Shown: piece by piece, positions 1 to 8,395 of the stretch | Layout of the letters: every line of letters starts with the position of its first letter | Position numbering within the stretch: the first letter of the stretch is position 1 | Position numbers and translations under genes: made by a program | DNA from: Anaerosalibacter sp. Marseille-P3206 | Lineage (GTDB): Bacteria; Bacillota; Clostridia; Tissierellales; Sporanaerobacteraceae | Assembly: GCF_900155565.1 (NCBI RefSeq) | Contig: NZ_FUHM01000002.1 | Span: 1,426,001-1,490,000 of the forward strand | Direction of reading: 5' to 3' | Length of the DNA stretch: 64,000 bases | Notes under the pieces: generated by a model | Told to the model about the DNA's origin: nothing | Databases searched by the model: none | The model's input: the letters and a program-made list of their open reading frames with translations, nothing else

Positions 1-641
1 GTTGTGGAAATCCAACTTTTTCTATGGGTTATGTAGAAGAGTTTAACCATTATTATAATATTCTTAGGGAAGAATTCAAGAAAAATGGCATTAAAAGAGT
101 TGTGACTACATGTCAAAATTGTTTTAATACTATAAAGAAAAATAGTGAAGATATTGAAGTAATTCCTCTATGGGAGATAATTTCTCAAAAGGGTGTTCCT
201 AAAAAGATAAAAGGAAAAGGCAAAGATGTTGATATAGTCTTTTCCATACATGATCCTTGCCCTACTAGATATGAGGTAAAAACACACGATGCAATAAGAA
301 ATATATTAGACCAAATAGGGATTAATTATACTGAAATGAAATTTAATAGAGAAAATACCCTTTGCTGTGGCTCAGGAGGAATGACTTCCTTAACGAATAA
401 TACAATAGCAACAGCTCAAAAGTTGAGAAGGGCTAATGAAACTACAGAAGGGCATATAGTTACTTATTGTGAAGAATGTGTAGAGTCTATGAAAAAAGGT
501 GGTAAAAGTGCTGTTCACATATTAGATTTGTTGTTTAATGAAGATATATACAATACTTTCGATCAAACAGAAGTAAATACCATTAAAAAATGGATTAATA
601 GATATAAAGGGAAAAAGAAATTTAGTAAATATAATGGGTAG
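1..641 (+). CDS. CCG-domain iron-sulfur protein, 5' end cut off
   Basis: The frame is open from base 1, so the gene starts outside the window. Ahead of the first Met (base 24) it reads CGNPTFS, the tail of a CCG motif. This half then ends with TTCQNC (residues 28-33 counted from base 24). A second half follows with DPCPTRYE, CCGSGG and YCEEC. Paired cysteine-rich CCG domains are typical of HdrB, GlpC and LutA relatives, where they hold an iron-sulfur cluster in electron transfer. The N-terminal part that would name the electron partner is not visible. The next gene starts 13 bases downstream, so it belongs to the operon that runs to 8254. Confidence 0.8.
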   Translation, partial: CGNPTFSMGYVEEFNHYYNILREEFKKNGIKRVVTTCQNCFNTIKKNSEDIEVIPLWEIISQKGVPKKIKGKGKDVDIVFSIHDPCPTRYEVKTHDAIRNILDQIGINYTEMKFNRENTLCCGSGGMTSLTNNTIATAQKLRRANETTEGHIVTYCEECVESMKKGGKSAVHILDLLFNEDIYNTFDQTEVNTIKKWINRYKGKKKFSKYNG

Positions 642-654
642 GAAGGATAAATAT

Positions 655-1317
655 ATGAAAAAGTCTAAAAAAGACATATTAAAATATATAGCTATAATAT
701 GTATAATAGTTGGGTTAGCTATATTTATAAATAAACATAATATATTCAAGGAATATGGTCCTAACGAAATAAAGGATTATATACAATCCTTTGGAATATG
801 GGCGCCTTTAATTTATGTTGGTATACTATCATTACTACCTCTATTATTGTTTCCTGATTCAGTATTAGTAATGGCAGGGGGCATGATATTTGGATTATTT
901 AAAGGTACTATTTTAACATCAATTGGTTCATTAATTGGAGCAACTATTGCATTTTATTTAGCTAGAGGATTAGGTCAGCAGGTTATTAAAAAGATAATTA
1001 AAAAAGACCTAGTAATATTTAAAGACAAGTCAAAAATGAGTGGGTTCTTTTTAATACTGATGTTAAGGTTAATTCCATTGTTTCCCTTTAAAGTTGTTAG
1101 CTATAGTGCAGGACTTTCCGATGTTAAATATAAGGATTTTGCAATGGCTACTACTATAGGTTCATTACCTGGTATTTTAGTATATACAAACTTAGGTGAT
1201 AAAACTACAGTATTTGGATCTAAGGATTTTTATATGGCAATCGGATTATTAGTTGCTTTATTTATTATATCTTTTGTATTAAAGAAAATATTTCAATCTA
1301 AAAAAGGAGAACTGTAA
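655..1317 (+). CDS. TVP38/TMEM64 (VTT domain) membrane protein
   Basis: A 220-residue integral membrane protein with an N-terminal anchor followed by the VTT core (LLLFPDSVLVMAGGMIFG, then GSLIGATIAFYLARGLG and RLIPLFPFKVVSYSAGL). This is the DedA/TVP38 superfamily, whose members are linked to lipid scrambling or transport. The longer frame from 634 overlaps the upstream gene. ATG 655 has AGGAAGG at 640-646 with good spacing and is preferred. The stop TAA overlaps the next ATG (TAATG), so translation is probably coupled to the binding protein. The substrate is not predictable; genomic context suggests a link to the lipid or glycosyl chemistry encoded downstream. Confidence 0.85.
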   Translation: MKKSKKDILKYIAIICIIVGLAIFINKHNIFKEYGPNEIKDYIQSFGIWAPLIYVGILSLLPLLLFPDSVLVMAGGMIFGLFKGTILTSIGSLIGATIAFYLARGLGQQVIKKIIKKDLVIFKDKSKMSGFFLILMLRLIPLFPFKVVSYSAGLSDVKYKDFAMATTIGSLPGILVYTNLGDKTTVFGSKDFYMAIGLLVALFIISFVLKKIFQSKKGEL

Positions 1318-2567
1318 TGAATAAAATAACAATTAAAAAGATTTTAATTCTTTTATTAATAGGTATATTAACTTTAAATTTAGTTGCTTGTAATTCAAAA
1401 ACAAAAAATGATGAAGATGTATTAAAAAAAGATTGGGATGAAATTTTGGAATCTGCTAGAGGAACAACTGTTAACTTTTATGGTTGGGGTGGAGGTCAGC
1501 AGATTAATACTTGGATAGATGGATATCTATCTGATAAACTAAGAGAAGAATATGATATTACTATTAACAGAGTAGGTATGGATATAGATGAAATACTAAA
1601 CAATTTATTAAACGAGAAACAGTTAAATGTTGAAGATGGAAATATAGATGTAGTTTGGATAAACGGAGAAAACTTCTTTACTGCTAAGGAAAACAATTTA
1701 TTGTTTGGACCTTTTACAGACAAGCTACCAAATTTCAACAAGTATATAGATAAGGATTCAATTGAAGTTAAATATGATTTTGGTTATCCAGTAGAAGGAT
1801 ATGAGTCACCTTATGGGAAAGCACAATTTGTATTGGTATATGATAGTGATAAGGTAGATGAGGTTCCTAGTGGTCATGAAGAATTGTTAGAATGGGCTAA
1901 AAAAAATCCTGGTAAATTCACTTATCCAGCATTACCTGATTTTACAGGAAGTGTTTTTGTTAGAAATATTATATGTGATATGGTAGGTTACGAACAGTTT
2001 ATGGACATGGAAGCAGATGAGGAAACTGTAAGAAAAGCTATTGAGCCAGCCATAGAATATTTGAAGGAACTGAAGCCTTATTTATGGAAAGAAGGAAAGA
2101 CTTACCCTGCAGAATCAGCATTATTAGACAATATGTATTCTGATGGGGAAGTGCTTATGACAATGACATATAATCCTAATTCTCCCTCAGGTAAAATAGT
2201 TACAGGAGAATATCCAGAATCAACAAGAACCTTTGTATTTGATAAAGGAACTATAGGAAATACACATTTCTTAGGAATTCCATTTAATTCGCAGAACAAA
2301 GCTGGAGCTATGGCTGTAATAGACTATATTTTAAATGTTGAAGTACAAGCTTCAAAATATGTACCAGAAAATTGGGGAGATCTACCGGTATTAGATAATA
2401 GTAAATTAAGTACAGAGGAAAAAGATATTTTAGATTCAGTGGATTTAGGAATAGCAACTATTCCTCAAGATATTTTACTTGAAAGAAGAATACCAGAGAT
2501 GCCAGCAGATTTAGTGCCTATAATAGAAAAAATTTGGATGGAAACTATACCAGGTGAGAGTGATTAG
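1317..2567 (+). CDS. YnjB-like ABC transporter substrate-binding lipoprotein
   Basis: A 416-residue extracellular binding protein. The signal peptide ends in a lipobox with Cys25 (NLVAC). The mature protein has the FYGWGGGQQINTWID segment typical of YnjB relatives within the iron/thiamine/polyamine binding-protein superfamily (similarity judged by eye). It is followed at once by two permeases and an ATPase, making a complete importer. The YnjBCD substrate in Escherichia coli is not firmly established, so none is assigned here. AAAGGAGA lies 8 bases before ATG 1317, which overlaps the previous stop. Its place inside a glycosyl/CDP-alcohol operon suggests the ligand feeds those enzymes. Confidence 0.8.
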   Translation: MNKITIKKILILLLIGILTLNLVACNSKTKNDEDVLKKDWDEILESARGTTVNFYGWGGGQQINTWIDGYLSDKLREEYDITINRVGMDIDEILNNLLNEKQLNVEDGNIDVVWINGENFFTAKENNLLFGPFTDKLPNFNKYIDKDSIEVKYDFGYPVEGYESPYGKAQFVLVYDSDKVDEVPSGHEELLEWAKKNPGKFTYPALPDFTGSVFVRNIICDMVGYEQFMDMEADEETVRKAIEPAIEYLKELKPYLWKEGKTYPAESALLDNMYSDGEVLMTMTYNPNSPSGKIVTGEYPESTRTFVFDKGTIGNTHFLGIPFNSQNKAGAMAVIDYILNVEVQASKYVPENWGDLPVLDNSKLSTEEKDILDSVDLGIATIPQDILLERRIPEMPADLVPIIEKIWMETIPGESD

Positions 2568-3433
2568 TGTTGAAATATAAAATAAGACCTTATATTTTAC
2601 TGTTACCAATAATGATAGTTATACTAGGAATATTTGCTTCAGGGCTAATAATGGGATTTATTCAAAGCTTAGGACATTTTGAAGCTGTAGGTCTTCATGA
2701 ATATACTCTTAGATATTACAAGGAAGTACTTAATAGCAAAGATTTTTTATCATCTTTAGGATTTAGCCTATATACTTCCTTGGTATCATCCATCATAGCT
2801 ATAGTTTTGGGGGTGTTATTATCCTATTCCATACTTAAAACTAAGAGCAATAACGGATTAGTAGAAGCTATATATAAATTGCCAATTATTGTACCACATA
2901 TAGTTGCAGTGCTTCTTGTGTACAATATTCTAGCACAAAGTGGGATATTTCCTAGAATTCTATATTCAATAGGTTTAATAAAAGAACCAACTCAATTTCC
3001 ATCCCTTCTTCATGAGAGGAATGGGGTGGGAATAATTATCGCTTATATATGGAAGGAAATACCTTTCGTAGCCATGGTTACCTATACTATTTTAAGCAAT
3101 TTAAGTTATAACCTTTCTGAAGTAGCCCTAAATCTTGGGGCTACTAAAAGACAGGTGTTTTTTCATGTCATTCTTCCTATAATAATGCCAACTGTATTTT
3201 CAGCATTTATTATTATTTTTGCGTTTTCATTTGGAGCATATGAAGTTCCTTTGCTTTTAGGTCCTACATATCCAAAAGCTTTGCCTGTTAAAGCATTTAT
3301 AGAATATAATAATCCAGATTTAACAAATAGACCATATGCTATGGTTATAAATATGATATTAACTTTTGTATCATTATTCTTAGTAGGGGTTTATTATAAA
3401 ACCTTTGAATTAATTTCAAAATATAAAGGATGA
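2567..3433 (+). CDS. ABC transporter permease (first half of a YnjC-like pair)
   Basis: A 288-residue permease with about six membrane spans and the binding-protein-dependent transport loop (EVALNLGATKRQVFFHVILPIIMPTVF, around residues 183-210). The frame begins with GTG at 2567, overlapping the last base of the preceding stop; TTG 2570 is an alternative. GGTGAG at 2553-2558 serves either start. E. coli YnjC is one long fused permease, while here the two halves are separate genes (this one and 3438-4247). It forms the membrane channel with the second permease, energised by the ATPase at 4259. Confidence 0.85.
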   Translation: MLKYKIRPYILLLPIMIVILGIFASGLIMGFIQSLGHFEAVGLHEYTLRYYKEVLNSKDFLSSLGFSLYTSLVSSIIAIVLGVLLSYSILKTKSNNGLVEAIYKLPIIVPHIVAVLLVYNILAQSGIFPRILYSIGLIKEPTQFPSLLHERNGVGIIIAYIWKEIPFVAMVTYTILSNLSYNLSEVALNLGATKRQVFFHVILPIIMPTVFSAFIIIFAFSFGAYEVPLLLGPTYPKALPVKAFIEYNNPDLTNRPYAMVINMILTFVSLFLVGVYYKTFELISKYKG

Positions 3434-3437
3434 TATT

Positions 3438-4247
3438 ATGAGTAATAATAAAAATCAATTATATAGAATTATAACTTGTATTTTTTTAATATTTTTGGTA
3501 TTACCTCTTATAGTCATAGTAGTCTGGAGTTTTACAAAAAAGTGGCCTTGGCCATATTTACTACCAAAGGAATATGGTCTTAGAGGATGGAAGTATTTGT
3601 TTAACCCTAATAGTAAATCCCTAAAAACACTTTTATACAGTGTTTGGCTTTCTACTGTTGTGACCATTATTACATTAATAATAAGCATTCCAGCAGGAAA
3701 GGCATTGGGAGTTTATAATTTTAAAGGTAAGAAGTTAATTGAAATATTGATATTTGCACCTGTAATTGTGCCTACAGTTACAGTAGCTATGGGAATACAT
3801 CTTTCCTTTTTAAAGATGGGTATTGCAAATACTTTTTTGGGAGTTGTCCTGATTCATCTTATTCCTTGTATTCCATATGGCGTTAAGATACTCACAAGTG
3901 TTTTTGAAATAATAGGGGAATCTATGGAAATGCAAGCTAAGGTATTAGGAGCTAGTTCATTTCAAACTTTTAGATACATAACACTTCCACTAATAATACC
4001 AGGAATAATTTCTGCAAGTAGTATGATTTTTATTGTATCTTTTAGTCAATATTTTCTCACCTTCTTGATTGGTGGGGGAAGAGTAGTGACTTTTTCTATG
4101 ATGATGTTCCCATTTATTCAAAGTGGAGATAGGATGATGGGTTCGGTTTATAGTATTGTATTTATTTTGACTACTCTTGTATGTTTAATGATAATGGAAA
4201 AAGCTATAAGGCATTATTACAAAAGTGGCAATTTCTTTTATAGTTAA
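3438..4247 (+). CDS. ABC transporter permease (second half of a YnjC-like pair)
   Basis: A 269-residue inner-membrane permease with about six spans and the conserved cytoplasmic loop (EMQAKVLGASSFQTFRYITLP, near residue 160) that docks on the ATPase. It starts at ATG 3438, four bases after the first permease, with AAAGGATGAT as ribosome binding site. It completes a heterodimeric channel with the 2567 gene. Both permeases resemble those of the iron/spermidine/thiamine importer class rather than the peptide class found at 57853 in this window. Confidence 0.85.
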   Translation: MSNNKNQLYRIITCIFLIFLVLPLIVIVVWSFTKKWPWPYLLPKEYGLRGWKYLFNPNSKSLKTLLYSVWLSTVVTIITLIISIPAGKALGVYNFKGKKLIEILIFAPVIVPTVTVAMGIHLSFLKMGIANTFLGVVLIHLIPCIPYGVKILTSVFEIIGESMEMQAKVLGASSFQTFRYITLPLIIPGIISASSMIFIVSFSQYFLTFLIGGGRVVTFSMMMFPFIQSGDRMMGSVYSIVFILTTLVCLMIMEKAIRHYYKSGNFFYS

Positions 4248-4258
4248 GGAGAATTAAT

Positions 4259-5269
4259 ATGATTCAATTACAAAATATATCGAAGAGTTTTAGTGGTAAA
4301 AAAGTGTTAGATAATATCAACCTTGAAATTTTTGAAGGAGAATTAGTGTCACTATTAGGTCCATCTGGTTGTGGTAAGACTACTACTTTAAAGATTATTG
4401 CTGGATTGTTAAAACCAGATATAGGAGATATATTATTTAATGGTAATTCAGTATTAAAGGTTCCAGTAGAGAAGAGGGGAGCTGTAATAGTATTTCAAGA
4501 CTATTTGTTATTTCCACATTTAAATGTGGAAGAAAACATTGGTTTTGGTCTAAAAATGGCAAAGGTAGATAAAGAAATTAGAAAGAAACAAGTAAAGAAG
4601 ATGTTAAAACTAGTTCAACTAAAAGAATGCAATAAAAAAATGCCTCATGAACTTTCAGGGGGACAAAAGCAAAGGGTTGCACTAGCTAGGGCTTTGGCAA
4701 TTGAGCCTAAGGTACTCCTTCTTGATGAACCATTCTCTAATTTAGATGCGAGACTTAGAGAAGATATGAGAGATTTAATGCTTAATATACAAAAGAAACT
4801 TAATATTACTACAATATTGGTAACTCATGATAAGGAAGAAGCCTTAATGACTTCAGACAAAATAGCGATTATGTTAGATGGAGAAATAAAGCAATTTGCA
4901 ACTCCATTAGAATTATATCAAAGGCCTTGCTCTAAGGTAGTAGCTAATTTTTTAGGAGAAAAAAATTATATTGATGGCAGCATTGTAGATGGGTGTTTTG
5001 TTAGTGATATTTGCAAATTTAAAACAAACTTTAATAATAAAAAAGAGATTAGTGCAATGATTAGACCTGAAGATATTAAGCTATATTCTCCAGGTGAAAC
5101 TGATATTAAAGGTATAGTAAAAATAAAAAGATATGCAGGAGATAGAATATATTATACTGTAGGAGTAGGAGATATTCAGTTGAAATTAATATCTAATCCT
5201 AATATGAACTTTCAAATAGGTGATGAAGTTTCTATTTCAATAGATTATGAAAAAGCAATATTTTTTTAG
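4259..5269 (+). CDS. ABC transporter ATP-binding protein (YnjD/PotA-like)
   Basis: A 336-residue cytoplasmic ATPase with Walker A GPSGCGKTT, signature LSGGQKQR, Walker B VLLLDEP and the H-loop THDKEEA. After about residue 235 there is a regulatory TOBE-like domain (SAMIRPEDIKLYS). It powers the importer formed by the two permeases and the lipoprotein just upstream. The ribosome binding site AAGGAGAAT precedes ATG 4259. The presence of a TOBE domain puts it in the class of sugar, polyamine, iron and thiamine importers. The substrate is unknown. Confidence 0.88.
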   Translation: MIQLQNISKSFSGKKVLDNINLEIFEGELVSLLGPSGCGKTTTLKIIAGLLKPDIGDILFNGNSVLKVPVEKRGAVIVFQDYLLFPHLNVEENIGFGLKMAKVDKEIRKKQVKKMLKLVQLKECNKKMPHELSGGQKQRVALARALAIEPKVLLLDEPFSNLDARLREDMRDLMLNIQKKLNITTILVTHDKEEALMTSDKIAIMLDGEIKQFATPLELYQRPCSKVVANFLGEKNYIDGSIVDGCFVSDICKFKTNFNNKKEISAMIRPEDIKLYSPGETDIKGIVKIKRYAGDRIYYTVGVGDIQLKLISNPNMNFQIGDEVSISIDYEKAIFF

Positions 5270-5281
5270 AAGGAGATTATA

Positions 5282-5956
5282 ATGATTTCTATAATTGTGC
5301 CAGTTTTAAATGAAGAAAACAAAATCGAGAAGACATTACAAGTTCTAGATAGACTAAAGGGGCAAAAGGAGATTATAGTTGTAGACGGTGGAAGCTGTGA
5401 CAATACAGTTAAAATAGCAAAGTCATATGGTATTGTAACAGAAAGTTCTAAAGGAAGAGCTAGACAAATGAACAAAGGTGCAGAAGAATCAAGTGGCGAT
5501 ATATTATGGTTTGTACACTCTGATTCTATTGTATCTGTAGACTCTTTAGGAAAAATAAAAGAAACTATAGATAAGGGATATATTGGGGGAGGATTCCAAC
5601 TTTATTTTTATGATATGGATACTTTATTTATGAGATATATTGCTAAAACATCAAATATGAGAGCTAAGTATTTACAATTGATTTTTGGAGATCAGGGTAT
5701 ATTTGTGAAAAAGGATATATTTGAAAAAATGAATGGATATAAGGATATAGAGCTTATGGAAGATTGGGATTTTTCTAGGAGACTTCATAAGATGGGAAAG
5801 GTTAAGATGGTAGAATCTAAAATTGGAACATCAGCTAGGAGGTTTAGTTCAGGAGGACAATTAAAGACTTTTTTATTAATGCAGAAGATAAGACTACTAT
5901 ACTTACTTGGAAAATCTCCTTCAGAGCTAAATAAAATGTATAGAGAGGTGAGGTAG
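5282..5956 (+). CDS. Family 2 glycosyltransferase, TIGR04283-like
   Basis: A 224-residue GT-A-fold glycosyltransferase. The N-terminus SIIVPVLNEENKIEKTL and EIIVVDGGSCDNT form the nucleotide-sugar pocket, WFVHSDS near residue 78 holds the acidic metal-binding site, and DQGIFVK / MEDWDFSRR form the acceptor side. This matches the short TIGR04283 group, named for a proposed role in arsenosugar biosynthesis and usually encoded beside a TIGR04282 protein, exactly as here. No arsenic methylation or radical-SAM ArsS gene is visible, so the arsenosugar label is only a family name. AGAAGGAGA precedes ATG 5282. Confidence 0.8.
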   Translation: MISIIVPVLNEENKIEKTLQVLDRLKGQKEIIVVDGGSCDNTVKIAKSYGIVTESSKGRARQMNKGAEESSGDILWFVHSDSIVSVDSLGKIKETIDKGYIGGGFQLYFYDMDTLFMRYIAKTSNMRAKYLQLIFGDQGIFVKKDIFEKMNGYKDIELMEDWDFSRRLHKMGKVKMVESKIGTSARRFSSGGQLKTFLLMQKIRLLYLLGKSPSELNKMYREVR

Positions 5957-6655
5957 ATGAAAGCACTTATTCTCATGACTAGAATACCTTTACCTGGAAG
6001 GACAAAAACTAGGCTAATGGATATATTTACGGGAATGGAATGTGCAGGCATTCACAAAGCTTTTTTATTGGACTTATTTAATTTATTTGATTATCTAAAA
6101 AATGAGATTGATATATTTCTTACCTATACTCCTGAAGACTCATTTCATATTATTGAGGACATGGTTCCAAATTATATTGAATCTTTTCCTCAAAAGGGAG
6201 AAGATTTAGGGGAGAAAATGGGGAATGCCATAGGGAAAGTTTTAAACAAGGGATATGATTCAGTTGTATTAATTGGATCAGATATACCAAGTATTCAACC
6301 AGAGGATATTTATAAGGCTTTTGATATATTAGAAGTCAATGATATTTGTTTGGGACCAACCTATGATGGAGGTTATTATCTAGTTGGAATGAGAAAACTT
6401 CATACTATGATATTTAATAGTAATTTAAAATGGGGAAAGAAATCTGTTTTTGAAGGAACTATTGCTATAGCAAACAATGAAGCCCTTTCAGTTGGATTAG
6501 CTCCTATTCATAGAGATATTGATACAAAAGAGGATTTAATAAAATTTATTAAAGAAACAAAGGAATGTGATAATGAAGGAATATTCATTCCTAAAAATAC
6601 ATTAGAATATATAGAGAATATGGAGCGGATACCATCATGGTTAAAAGTAAATTAA
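5957..6655 (+). CDS. TIGR04282/DUF2064 nucleotidyl- or glycosyltransferase-like protein
   Basis: A 232-residue GT-A/MobA-fold protein. The N-terminus MKALILMTRIPLPGRTKTRLM is the pyrophosphorylase-like nucleotide loop with the basic KTRL. GSDIPSI near residue 107 is the usual metal/nucleotide aspartate motif, and GPTYDGGYYLVG follows. It begins directly after the stop of the TIGR04283 gene, and the pair is a recurrent one. The fold is compatible with either glycosyl transfer or CTP/GTP-dependent nucleotidyl transfer. Given the CDP-alcohol transferase two genes on, a cytidylyltransferase role is worth considering, but this is inference. Confidence 0.75.
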   Translation: MKALILMTRIPLPGRTKTRLMDIFTGMECAGIHKAFLLDLFNLFDYLKNEIDIFLTYTPEDSFHIIEDMVPNYIESFPQKGEDLGEKMGNAIGKVLNKGYDSVVLIGSDIPSIQPEDIYKAFDILEVNDICLGPTYDGGYYLVGMRKLHTMIFNSNLKWGKKSVFEGTIAIANNEALSVGLAPIHRDIDTKEDLIKFIKETKECDNEGIFIPKNTLEYIENMERIPSWLKVN

Positions 6656-7653
6656 TAAACGATATTTATAAATATATAGATAAAAATAGAGGAGCCTTAA
6701 ATATTAATATTGGAGATAATTATACTGTTTCATTTTTAGCTCAAGGAGAATACAATATAAACTTTATTTTAGAATCTGAGTTCGGAAAGTATGTTTTTAG
6801 AGTAAATACTGGAAGTCAACTACAGCTAGATAATCAAATAAGGTATGAGTATAATGCATTGAAAGTATTAGAAGTAAGTGGTGTTACACCAAAAGTTTAT
6901 TATGTAGATGACACAAAGAGTTTTTTCGAGTATGGAATTTTAATAATGGAGTTTTTAAATGGGGAACCATTAGAATATAATAGGGATTTAAATAAGGCTG
7001 GAGAAATATTTGCAAAGATACACTCTTTAGATTTAAGTAAAATAGATAATAGCAATTTTATAGTGGAATCAAACATTTTTACAGATAGAATAGTAGAAGC
7101 AGAAAGACTATTAAATGAATTTTGGGATTCGCCAATTATTGATATAAAATTGAAAAAGTACTTTTATAACTTTATTAGTTGGGCGAAAAATAACAGTTCA
7201 AAGGAAAGGTACTTTATTGACAACTGCTGGCATGTTATAAACAATACTGAGGTCAATTCTCATAATTTCATCATAGGAGATGAAGGAAATTATCTAATAG
7301 ACTGGGAAAAGCCAGTTATAAGTGATCCCTGTCAGGATTTGACTCAGTTTCTTGCACCTACTACTACATTGTGGAAGACTAATCATGTTTTAAGTGCAGA
7401 AGAAAAAGAAGGCTTTTTTAAATCTTATATTGATGGATTAGATGTATTAGATAGAGATATTCGCTATAGAGTTCAAATGTATACTCCCTACCTATATTTG
7501 AGAGCTTTATCTTGGTGTGGATATGCATATATAGAGTATCATAATCCAAATAAGAAAATTAAAAATATGGATACCTTTAATAAAATAAAAGAATATTTAC
7601 AGGTAGATTTTATGGACCAGTTATTAAAAGAATACTTCGATATAAAATTGTAA
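6637..7653 (+). CDS. Aminoglycoside/choline-kinase-fold phosphotransferase with altered catalytic loop
   Basis: A 338-residue APH/choline-kinase-like protein. GEYNINFIL (about 37-45) is the nucleotide loop, YVFRVN supplies the ATP-site positive residue region, and IDWEKP (221-226) is the metal-binding DWE. The usual Brenner loop HGDxxxxN is replaced by NTEVNSHN (203-210), so the His and the catalytic Asp are Asn and Glu. The start ATG 6637 overlaps the previous gene by 19 bases, suggesting coupled translation. By context it would phosphorylate a small alcohol or amino alcohol before nucleotidyl activation, or bind one without catalysis. Confidence 0.72.
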   Translation: MVKSKLINDIYKYIDKNRGALNINIGDNYTVSFLAQGEYNINFILESEFGKYVFRVNTGSQLQLDNQIRYEYNALKVLEVSGVTPKVYYVDDTKSFFEYGILIMEFLNGEPLEYNRDLNKAGEIFAKIHSLDLSKIDNSNFIVESNIFTDRIVEAERLLNEFWDSPIIDIKLKKYFYNFISWAKNNSSKERYFIDNCWHVINNTEVNSHNFIIGDEGNYLIDWEKPVISDPCQDLTQFLAPTTTLWKTNHVLSAEEKEGFFKSYIDGLDVLDRDIRYRVQMYTPYLYLRALSWCGYAYIEYHNPNKKIKNMDTFNKIKEYLQVDFMDQLLKEYFDIKL

Positions 7654-7666
7654 AGGAGATATAAAA

Positions 7667-8254
7667 GTGTTAGATACCCATGGAAGAAAATATGTAGCCC
7701 CCTTAATAAAGAGTGTTGCAAATGTTTTTATAAGATTACATTTTACTGCAAATACCATTACTAAAATAGCTTTTTTGGTAGGAATATTCTCAGGCATACT
7801 AGCCTATTTTGAAAAAGAAATTTTGGCTGTTATTATACTTTGGATATCAGGGCTTTTAGACGCAGTAGATGGGGAAGTAGCTAGAAGTCAGAAAGACACA
7901 ACAGCTTGGGGAACATTAATGGACATAACCTTTGATAGGATAGTAGAGTTGTCAATTATAATAGGTCTAGGTTTAAGGTTCCCTAATTCAAGGATGGAAT
8001 TATTGTTCTTATCCTCTGCAATAATAATTTCAATGACTGTGTTTTTAACTGTAGGTGCATTGTCTGAGAAAAAGGGAATGAAATCTTTCTATTATCAAGC
8101 AGGGGTTATGGAGAGAACAGAAGGATTTATATTATTTTCTTTGATGATATTATTTAATAAGTATTTAAGCATTATTACCATTATATATGCAGTATTAGTA
8201 CTGTTTACTGCTTTTCAAAGATTATGTGAAGCTAAAAAGATTCTAGATAATTAA
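7667..8254 (+). CDS. CDP-alcohol phosphatidyltransferase family protein
   Basis: A 195-residue membrane enzyme with the complete CDP-alcohol signature D-x2-DG-x2-AR-x8-G-x3-D-x3-D (D65, D68, G69, A72, R73, G82, D86, D90) followed by several membrane spans. These enzymes move a phospho-alcohol between CMP and a lipid or alcohol acceptor. The start is GTG 7667 with AAAGGAGAT seven bases ahead. It is the last gene of the operon, followed by a terminator at 8259. The acceptor is unknown; the preceding kinase-like and nucleotidyltransferase-like genes make a dedicated CDP-activated headgroup plausible. Confidence 0.88.
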   Translation: MLDTHGRKYVAPLIKSVANVFIRLHFTANTITKIAFLVGIFSGILAYFEKEILAVIILWISGLLDAVDGEVARSQKDTTAWGTLMDITFDRIVELSIIIGLGLRFPNSRMELLFLSSAIIISMTVFLTVGALSEKKGMKSFYYQAGVMERTEGFILFSLMILFNKYLSIITIIYAVLVLFTAFQRLCEAKKILDN

Positions 8255-8258
8255 AAAG

Positions 8259-8284
8259 ATGTCTTCGTTATGAAGACATTTTTT
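8259..8284 (+). terminator. Rho-independent terminator of the first operon
   Basis: Perfect 8-bp stem ATGTCTTC/GAAGACAT with a 5-base loop and a run of six T, starting five bases after the stop of the CDP-alcohol transferase. Confidence 0.85.
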
Positions 8285-8332
8285 CAGTTTGACATTGCAT
8301 TAAAATAACAAATTTAAAGCTTTTGCTATTGA

Positions 8333-8361
8333 TTGACTATGCAACATAAGAAGAATATAAT
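8333..8361 (+). promoter_or_regulatory. Sigma-A promoter of the cob operon
   Basis: TTGACT, 17 bases, TATAAT, ending 34 bases before the cobT ATG. No cobalamin-riboswitch-like leader fits in the short space between the terminator and cobT. Confidence 0.75.
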
Positions 8362-8395
8362 TATTATTGACTATATATGAGGGAAGGGATGGAAA

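Noticed and set aside
5282-6655. Arsenosugar biosynthesis locus
   Set aside because: The glycosyltransferase pair carries that family name, but neither ArsM nor ArsS is in the window; only a lipid or glycan role can be argued from context.
8285-8395. Cobalamin riboswitch before cobT
   Set aside because: The gap between the terminator and the start codon is only about 110 bases and holds a plain sigma-A promoter; no B12-box-like sequence is present.
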